NCBI GenBank assembly: GCA_003501375.1
Contig: DNPO01000353.1
Span: 2,590 to 8,560, forward strand
DNA from: Candidatus Sumerlaeota bacterium
GTDB taxonomy: Bacteria; Sumerlaeota; Sumerlaeia; UBA8349
Length of the DNA stretch: 5,971 bases
Reading direction: 5' to 3'
The translations under genes and the position numbers were made by a program. The notes under the pieces were generated by a model that did not search any database, was not told the origin of the DNA, and was given only the letters and a program-made list of their open reading frames with translations. Numbering within the stretch: the stretch's first letter is position 1; each line of letters starts with the position of its first letter. Shown here one piece after another: positions 1-5,846 of this stretch.

Positions 1-168
1 ACCAGCCTGGGGCGAAGCCCCAGGTCTGGGGGTAAAACGTAACAAGGGCTGAAAGCCCGTCTCATCTTGACAAATAAATATGTTGTGCGTTTTCTCTACC
101 CCCCATGAAACGGGCTTTCAGCCCTCTCGGTGTTTTTTTTGTTACCTGGGGCTTCGCCCCAGGCTGGT
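1..168. repeat. Nested inverted-repeat element made of four GAA-triloop palindromes (REP/BIME-like)
   Basis: Positions 1-24 and 145-168 are a perfect 24-base inverted repeat. Inside it, 45-60 and 110-125 are a perfect 16-base inverted repeat. Each arm is also a hairpin on its own: 6-24 has an 8-bp stem (CCTGGGGC) with a GAA loop, and 46-58 has a 5-bp stem (GGGCT) with a GAA loop. The right-hand copies are the reverse complements with TTC loops. Further pairing (GTAAC 39-43 with GTTAC 141-145) supports one symmetrical unit. The middle, about 61-109, is AT-rich and non-coding, and a run of eight T lies at 133-140. Paired head-to-head and tail-to-tail palindromes are typical of REP/BIME elements mobilised in trans by RAYT (IS200-like tyrosine) transposases. 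No transposase lies inside it. The element touches the window edge and may extend further left. Confidence 0.75.
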
Positions 169-175
169 ATGAAAC

Positions 176-188
176 GCGCCATTGGCGC
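176..188. repeat. Small palindrome beside the nested repeat, ATT triloop
   Basis: GCGCC and GGCGC pair as a 5-bp stem around an ATT loop, eight bases outside the nested inverted repeat. It has the same design (GC-rich stem, three-base loop) as the palindromes to its left and may belong to the same dispersed family. On the minus strand it lies about 50 bases past the dipeptidase stop codon and is followed only by TTTC, so it would be at best a weak terminator. Confidence 0.4.
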
Positions 189-234
189 TAAAAACCATTT
201 TGATACAATCGCGGTCTGGAGGTGTTTACGTGCG

Positions 235-1959
235 TTATTCCTTCTCCGGCCAGAGCGGCACGTCCAGAATGGGGTAGCGCTCATAATTGGGCGCATCGTA
301 ATGCCACCATTCCACATTGAGCGTGGTAAAGCCCTCTGATGCCATCAGGGCAGTCAAGAGTTCCATGTTCCGTCGGGCGCGTTCGGTCATCGTTGTACTG
401 TCGCGGTGCGCCTTGGTGGTGAAATCTAGATAATCCGACGGCATTTCCAAATCCTTGCCGTTTTTGTCCGCCAAGGTAATGTCCACCGCCGCGCCGCGAT
501 TATGCCGCGATCCCACGGTTGGGTCTGCGAGATATGGCGTGCCGGGAGACGCGTGTTTCAGGCGCTGCGTCATGGAAAGCGGACGGTATCCGTCATACAT
601 TTTCAACTTGAGTCCCTGCTCTTGCGCACGCTTGCTGATGCGAACAATGGCGTCCGCCAGTTCCTTGCGCAGTAACAATCGAGGTTTTGCGTATGCCGCA
701 ATACCAAGCACATTATTTTCCGTAGCCCAGCGCTGCTCCATCAAAATATTCGGATCCAGCGTGGTGGGGTCAACCAATTCTGGGTCTTTGTAGGTGTAGG
801 ACGTTGTGCCATCAATTGCGTAGACTGACACGTAGGCGCGCTGCACGGTTGATGGCAAAAGCGCCTCGTGTACGGAGGAAACTTTCGGCAACCGCTTGTA
901 GGTTTCTATGTTGCGGACGCCATTCAATGCCCACATGGAGAGAACCGGTTTGGAAGTATTGAGAAATGCCGGATGATTACTCAGGTTGGCGTAGTGCGCC
1001 CGAAAGGTTAGTCCCTGCGCCGTCTTGTTTTTTTCGGAGGCAGGCAGGGCCAGTTTTGAACCATCCTTTGTTATCACAGCGGTGAAGAGTACACGCTCGT
1101 TTTGTTCGGTTGAGACGCCCGATGCGCTGATGGGTTGCCCCACCGGGTTTTGGGTAAGGGAGCGTCCCGCCACTTCGGAAAAATCCACCATGCCCGTTAC
1201 CATCCAAGCGTTGGCATCGGGCGATTCCTTGATAGCCTTGTCGAGAAACTCCTGCAAGGGCAGAGCGGAACCGTTGCCTGCATTCCAGACCACACGGGCG
1301 GCAACGGGTGCGTCTTCGGGAACGGCAATGCTCCAGCCAACCCGAGCGAGCGATTCATACGAATAGGTAGTTCCGGCCAGACTGCCGGTACACTTGACAA
1401 AAAAGCGGCGTCCAGCGGATAGGAAATACCCGGCGGAGTCCGGTTGATAAACGGTACAAATGCCCAGCGCGCCCGCATAATCCGTCGGGTTCATGGGCAG
1501 AAAACTCTTTGCGGTGAGTTTGCCCGCCGCAACCGTCTCCCAATCGCCTTGCAATACGGCCTTGCAGGTCGCGTCTTTTTTGTCAACGGTTTGCCAAGAG
1601 GGTTCGGTATTAGGGGTACGGGGCCAGTGGTCTACTTCTTCGCTGCTTTTCGCAGTCGATTTGCTGGAAGCGTCGGATTTATCGTTTGATACTACAGCGG
1701 CAGTTTTTTTCTTGGCGGGTGCGGGGGTTTTGGTAGCGGTAGGCATGGCGTCGGTTGTTTTTTCCTTGGGAGCCGCAAAAACGCTACCGTCGGAAGGGGC
1801 GAGCAAAAGGCAGAGCAGTAATGCGGGGGTGAGAATGGAGAGGCGCCACGAATGAACGCGGTGAGAACCAGATGATTTCAAGGGCTGAATCGGTAAGCGA
1901 CCTCCTGTTTTTGTTGCGGTTATTTGTTGAGCACTTCTCCTGCTGTTATCCGTGTTCAT
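235..1959 (-). CDS. Exported VanX/DdpX-type D-alanyl-D-alanine dipeptidase (peptidase M15D) with a long unknown N-terminal region
   Basis: The C-terminal 175 residues or so (about 398-574 of 574) form a zinc D-Ala-D-Ala dipeptidase domain. The motifs GYRP (R459, substrate-stabilising), SRHNRGAAVD (zinc ligands H486 and D493) and EWWH (catalytic base E550, zinc ligand H553) are all intact, so activity is expected. The family hydrolyses D-Ala-D-Ala for vancomycin resistance (VanX) or peptidoglycan dipeptide salvage (DdpX, PcgL). No vanA/vanH/ddl or dpp transport genes are adjacent, so salvage or wall remodelling is more likely than resistance. A signal peptide is visible: basic H33-R39, hydrophobic core about 41-55, probable cleavage after A62 (VFA). 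This places the enzyme outside the cytoplasm. A K/T/A/S-rich linker (about 64-110) leads to about 280 residues I cannot assign, with cysteines at 132, 168 and 190. VanX itself is only about 200 residues. The start is doubtful: the ATG at 1959 lies inside a short repeat with a poor ribosome binding site, and translation may begin near 1890-1879. Confidence 0.85.
   Translation of the reverse strand: MNTDNSRRSAQQITATKTGGRLPIQPLKSSGSHRVHSWRLSILTPALLLCLLLAPSDGSVFAAPKEKTTDAMPTATKTPAPAKKKTAAVVSNDKSDASSKSTAKSSEEVDHWPRTPNTEPSWQTVDKKDATCKAVLQGDWETVAAGKLTAKSFLPMNPTDYAGALGICTVYQPDSAGYFLSAGRRFFVKCTGSLAGTTYSYESLARVGWSIAVPEDAPVAARVVWNAGNGSALPLQEFLDKAIKESPDANAWMVTGMVDFSEVAGRSLTQNPVGQPISASGVSTEQNERVLFTAVITKDGSKLALPASEKNKTAQGLTFRAHYANLSNHPAFLNTSKPVLSMWALNGVRNIETYKRLPKVSSVHEALLPSTVQRAYVSVYAIDGTTSYTYKDPELVDPTTLDPNILMEQRWATENNVLGIAAYAKPRLLLRKELADAIVRISKRAQEQGLKLKMYDGYRPLSMTQRLKHASPGTPYLADPTVGSRHNRGAAVDITLADKNGKDLEMPSDYLDFTTKAHRDSTTMTERARRNMELLTALMASEGFTTLNVEWWHYDAPNYERYPILDVPLWPEKE
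1901..1906 (-). promoter_or_regulatory. Strong Shine-Dalgarno (AGGAGG) inside the annotated 5' end of the dipeptidase gene
   Basis: The minus strand reads AGGAGG here, the best ribosome binding site near this gene, yet it lies about 50 bases downstream of the ATG at 1959. An in-frame ATT (1888-1890) follows after 10 bases, and an in-frame TTG (1879-1881) after 19. Either start would give a more conventional signal peptide of about 36-39 residues. ATT starts are rare and 19 bases is too far for normal initiation, so neither alternative is clean. Confidence 0.4.
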
Positions 1960-1975
1960 CTGTGTATCCGTGGCT
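1946..1975. repeat. Short degenerate tandem repeat of ATCYGTG units
   Basis: Three near-copies lie side by side: ATCCGTGTTC (1948-1957), ATCTGTGT (1958-1965) and ATCCGTGGC (1966-1974). From memory, strings of this ATCYGTG type recur between genes in several bacterial phyla, but I could not search for that here. The ATG of the long form of the dipeptidase gene lies inside the repeat (1957-1959), which suggests that the first 20 or so residues of that reading frame are not real protein. Confidence 0.45.
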
Positions 1976-2005
1976 TTCCTTATTTGTTTTTGTGATCGAA
2001 TGATT

Positions 2006-2506
2006 TTACGGCAAATGCGGCAACGGTACGGTGGCCTCTACGTGGCGGCCCGTACGCAGCAACACCGCTTCTTCGTCGCAGTCCGGGAACTTAGGACAGC
2101 GCACGCACTCACTCCATATTTTATGCGGCAGTTCGCTTTTTTCAATACGAGAAAAACCATATTTCACGAAAAGATCGGGCGAACCGGTCAGGGCGAAAAC
2201 GCGGTCGATGTCAAACGCGCGGGCTTCTTCCACACAAGCCAGGACGAGTGCGCGGGCGATACCCTTGCCGCGCCAGGCGGCCTGCACTGCCAGTGATTTT
2301 ACCTCAGCCAGGTCGTGCCAGTCAATTTGCAAGGCGCTGCATCCCACCAAGGTGTTGTCACACTCCCCCACGAAGAAGTTACGAATGTTCTCGTAAAGTT
2401 CCACGTGGCTGCGCGGGATAACCGGTGAACTTTTTGCCGCTTCGGCTAAAAGCGCATGGATGATCGGCACGTCGGCGAGGCGCGCCTTGCGAATTGTTAT
2501 TTCCAT
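2006..2506 (-). CDS. argA: GNAT-family N-acetyltransferase, probably short-form N-acetylglutamate synthase
   Basis: This is a 166-residue single-domain GNAT protein. The acetyl-CoA-binding motif is QAAWRGKGIARAL (residues 75-87), preceded by the strand EVKSLAV (68-74) and followed by FALTGSPDLFVKYGF (104-118). The LT...F..YGF signature and the tail ELPHKIW with cysteines at 134, 137 and 143 (CVRCPKFPDC) resemble the short ArgA enzymes that lack the amino-acid-kinase domain, as in Mycobacterium Rv2747. Such enzymes transfer acetyl from acetyl-CoA to L-glutamate, the first step of arginine synthesis, in the cytoplasm. The ATG at 2506 is well supported: AGGAG ends nine bases upstream, just after the stop of the preceding gene. 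No other arginine gene is nearby, so the substrate is inferred from motif resemblance, and another small-molecule acetyltransferase remains possible. It is probably cotranscribed with the 379-residue gene upstream (20-base gap). Confidence 0.72.
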   Translation of the reverse strand: MEITIRKARLADVPIIHALLAEAAKSSPVIPRSHVELYENIRNFFVGECDNTLVGCSALQIDWHDLAEVKSLAVQAAWRGKGIARALVLACVEEARAFDIDRVFALTGSPDLFVKYGFSRIEKSELPHKIWSECVRCPKFPDCDEEAVLLRTGRHVEATVPLPHLP

Positions 2507-2514
2507 TTTTAAAA

Positions 2515-2520
2515 ACTCCT
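2515..2520 (-). promoter_or_regulatory. Ribosome binding site of the acetyltransferase gene
   Basis: The minus strand reads AGGAGT, followed by an all-A/T spacer to the ATG at 2506 (nine bases after AGGAG). It sits within the 20 bases that separate the two genes, which supports cotranscription and fixes the start. Confidence 0.7.
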
Positions 2521-2526
2521 GATTTT

Positions 2527-3666
2527 TTAGAATTCCATCAATGGCAGACTACTCTGCGACGGTTGTTGCAGCGTGGGCTGGGGTGCAGCCACGGGCGCTG
2601 CCGGTTGTTGCATTTCTGGCTGAGGTGCTGCTACGGCAGTTGTCTGAACCACAACTCCGGCAGCGTTGCACAACGCTTCGAACCGCACTTTCATATCCTC
2701 TTCCTTCAGTTTCTTGTAGTTCGAGGTCTTGCCCATCTGGCAACCCGATACCAGATAGTCAGTAAGCGCCTGGCGGTCACGACGTGCCAGCATTTCCTCA
2801 TAGTCCACTGCGGTTTCGCGCGTCATTTGTTCGGGCGGAACGCCCATTTGAGCGGCATAATACGCCTTCAATTGCCCATCGAGTTCTTCATCTTTTTGCG
2901 CGCGCATTTTATCGATGGCCATGATGCGCTTGGCCAAACGTACGCAGGTTGTGTCCGCTTCGGTCGAACCGGAACGCTCTTCGCTCACCACCACGACCTG
3001 GAAGCCTTTTTCTTGCGTCCGTGCATGTTGGAAATAGTCGATGATTTCCTTGGTGCGCCCCAACTCGAAACGGAGGATATCCGTTCGGGCAATTTCAACA
3101 CCGGCTTTCGCGTTCATTTCCTGGCGATAATACTCGATCACCCGTGCATCCAATTGACGCGTGATCAGAGATTGAATGCGGTATTCCTGCATGTCGAAGC
3201 GATAGAGTTCCGCCGCATCGCGCAAGTCCCACCAAATCCAGGTTTGCAGCAGCACGATGATTCTGTCCAGTGTCGGGTCCAGCGCTTTATAAAACAGTTT
3301 GACGTTGCGGATTTCCAGTTGGGTTCCCGTGCTCCCCCCGCTGTGTGAATCCTTCTTGCTTTCGTCGTCTGCCGGAATAATTTCATTGAGCAACGAGACC
3401 TGGTTGACGGGGCTGAACAGGGCACGTTTTTTTTCTTCGTCTGGCGAGCATAAGAGATGGCAGACACTGATGCGTTCCGGGCCGAACCCCTTGGCTTCTT
3501 CCAAAATCTGTCGGATGGTGGCCACTTGGTGCCAGCGTATGTCCGACTCTGCTGCGGCCAGACGTGGCATCACGCGAATGGCCTGGTCAAAACGTTTGTC
3601 CAGAAAATCGTCCAGATGGGCAATAATACCATCAATCTGCTGTTGCTGCTGGTCGGTCAAAGACAT
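2527..3666 (-). CDS. Unrecognised soluble, mostly helical protein with a Pro/Gln-rich repeat tail
   Basis: I do not recognise this 379-residue protein. It has no signal peptide and no convincing membrane segment (the most hydrophobic stretch is IIVLLQTWIWW, 136-146), so it is probably cytoplasmic. The body (about 8-335) is rich in charged and helix-forming residues, with possible coiled-coil stretches around 160-215 and 245-270. A Q5 run lies at residues 6-10. A flexible Ser/Gly/Asp patch (about 99-116, ADDESKKDSHSGGSTGT) divides an N-terminal part from the main part. Past about residue 338 the tail is Ala/Pro/Gln-rich and contains an imperfect 11-residue duplication (345-355 VAAPQPEMQQP, 359-369 VAAPQPTLQQP). 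No catalytic motif is evident. The start is firm: GGGAGGAG lies eight bases before the ATG. It is first in a likely operon with the acetyltransferase. A structural or adaptor role is possible, but only a guess. Confidence 0.85.
   Translation of the reverse strand: MSLTDQQQQQIDGIIAHLDDFLDKRFDQAIRVMPRLAAAESDIRWHQVATIRQILEEAKGFGPERISVCHLLCSPDEEKKRALFSPVNQVSLLNEIIPADDESKKDSHSGGSTGTQLEIRNVKLFYKALDPTLDRIIVLLQTWIWWDLRDAAELYRFDMQEYRIQSLITRQLDARVIEYYRQEMNAKAGVEIARTDILRFELGRTKEIIDYFQHARTQEKGFQVVVVSEERSGSTEADTTCVRLAKRIMAIDKMRAQKDEELDGQLKAYYAAQMGVPPEQMTRETAVDYEEMLARRDRQALTDYLVSGCQMGKTSNYKKLKEEDMKVRFEALCNAAGVVVQTTAVAAPQPEMQQPAAPVAAPQPTLQQPSQSSLPLMEF
2560..2634 (-). repeat. Imperfect 33-base duplication encoding VAAPQPxxQQP
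   Basis: Positions 2602-2634 and 2560-2592 (minus strand) encode VAAPQPEMQQP and VAAPQPTLQQP, separated by three codons (AAP). The copies share amino-acid sequence but differ at several synonymous and non-synonymous sites, so the duplication is not recent. It forms the low-complexity C-terminal tail of the 379-residue protein. Confidence 0.7.
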
Positions 3667-3674
3667 GATCGGTG

Positions 3675-3682
3675 CTCCTCCC
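3675..3682 (-). promoter_or_regulatory. Strong ribosome binding site of the 379-residue gene
   Basis: The minus strand reads GGGAGGAG with an eight-base spacer to the ATG at 3666. It supports this gene as truly translated despite having no recognised family. Upstream (about 3683-3765) the DNA is AT-rich and could hold a promoter, but I see no convincing -35/-10 pair. Confidence 0.75.
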
Positions 3683-3765
3683 AGAGATGTGGAATATGGA
3701 TTATTGTTCTGCGACTTCTCCTACTAAACAAAACTGGATTACGTATGCGTTATGCTGTTTAAAGC

Positions 3766-3800
3766 AGTAGCAGTACATCCCGAAGGGATGTACTGCTACT
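3766..3800. repeat. Perfect 16-bp hairpin with GAA triloop between dxs and the next gene
   Basis: Bases 3766-3781 pair perfectly with 3785-3800 around a GAA loop (3782-3784, CCC GAA GGG at the tip). It lies about 40 bases past the dxs stop codon and 100 bases before the next gene on the same strand. The stem is long enough to end dxs transcription, but no T tract follows on either strand: the minus strand continues GCTTTAAACAG. It may therefore be a dispersed palindrome of the same triloop design as those at the left edge, an mRNA-stabilising 3' hairpin, or a factor-assisted terminator. Confidence 0.65.
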
Positions 3801-3839
3801 TAACTTGAATTGCCTAAAAAGAGATGAGGCAAATGTTTT

Positions 3840-5846
3840 TTATCTGGCGCAACAGACTTCCATGTTTTTCAGCGCGGTGTAAACTTTTTCTACAATGCTT
3901 TCGGGATCAAGTTCGCATCGTCGCATGAGTTCGGGTACCGGCCCCTGCTCGATCCAACGGTCGGGAATGCCCAGGGTGAGTGCGACGCGTGGGAATGCGA
4001 TCTCGCCCAGCGCTTCGTTCACCGCAGAACCAAAACCTCCCGCGATGCAGTTTTCTTCCAACGTAACTAATAATTCATAATTCTTCACCGCATGCGACAA
4101 CGCCATGCGATCGAGCGGCTTGACAAAACGCATGTCGATTACCGCTGTGCCAATCCCGCGTTCCTGAAGCAGTTCGGCAACCGTCATGGCGGTGCTTGCC
4201 ATGGTACCAATGGAGAGCAATGCTACACGACGTGCGCCCTCTTCTGGTTCACGCAGCACTTCGGCGGTACCAATGGTGATAGGCTCCGCCGTTTCATCCA
4301 GTGCGATGCCCAAGGCGCGTCCACGCGGATAGCGATATGAAATCGGGCCGTCCTCATACGTTGCAGCCGTAGCCATCATACGACAAAGTTGGTTTTCATC
4401 GCGCGGCGCCATGACCACCATGTCGGGGATCATGCGCAGGTAGGCCAGATCGAAAATGCCATGATGCGTCGGGCCATCGTCGCCCACCAGACCCGCACGG
4501 TCGAGTGCAAACGTCACGGGAAGTTTTTGCAGGGCGACATCGTGCAGCACATTGTCAAAACCGCGTTGCAGGAAGGAAGAGTAAATTGCCACCACGGGAC
4601 GCATGCCTTCTGCAGCCATGCCCGCTGCGCAACAGACGGCGTGCGCTTCGGCAATACCCACGTCGTAGAATCGCTCGGGGTATTGCTGGGCAAAATGTTC
4701 CAGTCCCGTGCCAATGGACATGCCCGCGGTAATGGACACTATGCGTTTGTCCTTGTCCGCCAGTTCCACCAATGCTTTGCTGAAAACTTCGGTGTAAGTA
4801 GGGGGAGGGCCAGACGGCACCGGCTTAAGAACCAGCGTAGGATCGCCCGCCATCGACTCCTCTGTTGGTACCGGAAGTCCGGGAGAATAAACCGGCGGCT
4901 TGGCGATTTTTTTGCCTGTTTTCACTTCAAAACTGGCACCACTGTGCCAATGCTCCGGGTCCGACTCGCTGTACGGATAGCCCTTGCCTTTGGTGGTTTT
5001 CACGTGCAGCAGAATCGGGCCTTTTAAATCGCGCACCTGCGTCAGGGTATAGATCAAATCGCGCAGATCGTGCCCATTTACCGGCCCGAGATAGCGAATG
5101 CCCATTTTTTCAAACAGCGTTTCGCCTTCGGTTAACAACAAACTTTTTACGCTCTGCTCCAGCCGCTGGCTGAAATCCACCACGCGTTTACCCAGGGAAT
5201 GGACACGTTTGATCATGTCCTCGGCGGTTTCCTTGGACTTGTTGTACACGTCCAGCGTTAGCAAATGGCGCAGGTATTTGGACATTGCACCAATATTCGG
5301 CGAAATGCTCATTTTGTTATCATTCAGAATAACCAGCATGTCCGGTTTCAAATACCCGAGGTTGTTCAACGCCTCGTAGCATAAGCCGCCTGTCATGGCA
5401 CCATCGCCGCATACGGCAATCACCTGATTGTTCTTTTTCTGGCGGTCACGGGCGAGCGCCATTCCCAGTGCGGCAGAGATGGCTGTACTAGCATGTCCGA
5501 CACCAAACGCATCGTAAGGGCTTTCGTCGCGACGCGGAAAACCTTTAATGCCGTCGAGCAGGCGCAGCGTGCGGAATTGTTCTGCGCGTCCGGTCAATAA
5601 TTTATGCGGGTAGCATTGGTGCCCGACGTCCCAGACAATCCGATCCTCGGGCGTGTTGTAAACGCAGTGCAGGGCAATGGTGAGTTCTACCACGCCGAGC
5701 GAGGGGGCGAAGTGCCCGCCGTTGCGCGAGCAGGTTTCGGCAATTACTTGCCGCATTTCGGTCGCCAACGCCTCCAGTGTTTCGATCTTTAGCCCCTTCA
5801 AATCTTGGGGGGAACGAATTTTAGAAAGCCAGGAATCACTCGACAT
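3840..5846 (-). CDS. dxs: 1-deoxy-D-xylulose-5-phosphate synthase
   Basis: Dxs condenses pyruvate and glyceraldehyde 3-phosphate, with thiamine diphosphate (TPP) and Mg2+, into 1-deoxy-D-xylulose 5-phosphate. This is the first step of the cytoplasmic MEP isoprenoid pathway. With the ATG at 5846 the protein has 668 residues. Visible are H45 (GGHFA) and H76 (VGHQCYPHK) in the active site, the TPP motif GDGAMTGG (147-154) to LNDNKMSIS (174-182), catalytic E400 in the pyrimidine-binding domain, DRAGLVGDDGPTHHG (449-463) with H461 matching E. coli H431, RYPRG, and a C-terminal transketolase domain. Length exceeds the usual 620-640 residues because the linker before the second domain (about 291-350) is Pro-rich and some 28 residues longer than in E. 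coli. The common AEQH motif reads AEAH (399-402). The ATG overlaps the xseB stop (TGATG), with AGGA nine bases upstream. An in-frame TTG immediately before (5847-5849) would add one residue but is less likely. Confidence 0.97.
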   Translation of the reverse strand: MSSDSWLSKIRSPQDLKGLKIETLEALATEMRQVIAETCSRNGGHFAPSLGVVELTIALHCVYNTPEDRIVWDVGHQCYPHKLLTGRAEQFRTLRLLDGIKGFPRRDESPYDAFGVGHASTAISAALGMALARDRQKKNNQVIAVCGDGAMTGGLCYEALNNLGYLKPDMLVILNDNKMSISPNIGAMSKYLRHLLTLDVYNKSKETAEDMIKRVHSLGKRVVDFSQRLEQSVKSLLLTEGETLFEKMGIRYLGPVNGHDLRDLIYTLTQVRDLKGPILLHVKTTKGKGYPYSESDPEHWHSGASFEVKTGKKIAKPPVYSPGLPVPTEESMAGDPTLVLKPVPSGPPPTYTEVFSKALVELADKDKRIVSITAGMSIGTGLEHFAQQYPERFYDVGIAEAHAVCCAAGMAAEGMRPVVAIYSSFLQRGFDNVLHDVALQKLPVTFALDRAGLVGDDGPTHHGIFDLAYLRMIPDMVVMAPRDENQLCRMMATAATYEDGPISYRYPRGRALGIALDETAEPITIGTAEVLREPEEGARRVALLSIGTMASTAMTVAELLQERGIGTAVIDMRFVKPLDRMALSHAVKNYELLVTLEENCIAGGFGSAVNEALGEIAFPRVALTLGIPDRWIEQGPVPELMRRCELDPESIVEKVYTALKNMEVCCAR

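Noticed and set aside
110..140. Hairpin followed by eight T on the plus strand, like an intrinsic terminator
   Set aside because: Seven bases separate the stem from the T run, there is no plus-strand gene upstream, and the hairpin is explained by the symmetrical repeat element.
1..168. CRISPR array
   Set aside because: Copies are inverted rather than direct, there are two repeat types, and there are no regular spacers or cas genes.
96..339. Small open frames crossing the left repeat element (minus 96-317, plus 130-339)
   Set aside because: They read through the palindromes or overlap the end of the dipeptidase gene. Neither has a ribosome binding site or a recognisable product.
1750..1830. 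Lipoprotein signal (LLLC in the dipeptidase leader)
   Set aside because: The residue before the cysteine is Leu, whereas a lipobox needs Gly, Ala or Ser. A VFA signal peptidase I site follows instead.
235..1959. Vancomycin resistance gene cluster
   Set aside because: Only a VanX-like domain is present, in an exported protein. There is no VanH, D-Ala-D-Lac ligase or VanRS next to it, so a resistance role is not supported.
2494..3348. Long plus-strand open frame of 284 codons opposite the 379-residue gene
   Set aside because: It lies antisense across the minus-strand gene, which has a strong ribosome binding site. Its translation is rich in His, Arg, Phe and Cys, as expected of an antisense shadow, and has no domain signal.
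4389..5027. Plus-strand open frame of 212 codons inside dxs
   Set aside because: It is fully antisense to an unambiguous, conserved dxs, with a His/Arg-rich shadow-like composition.
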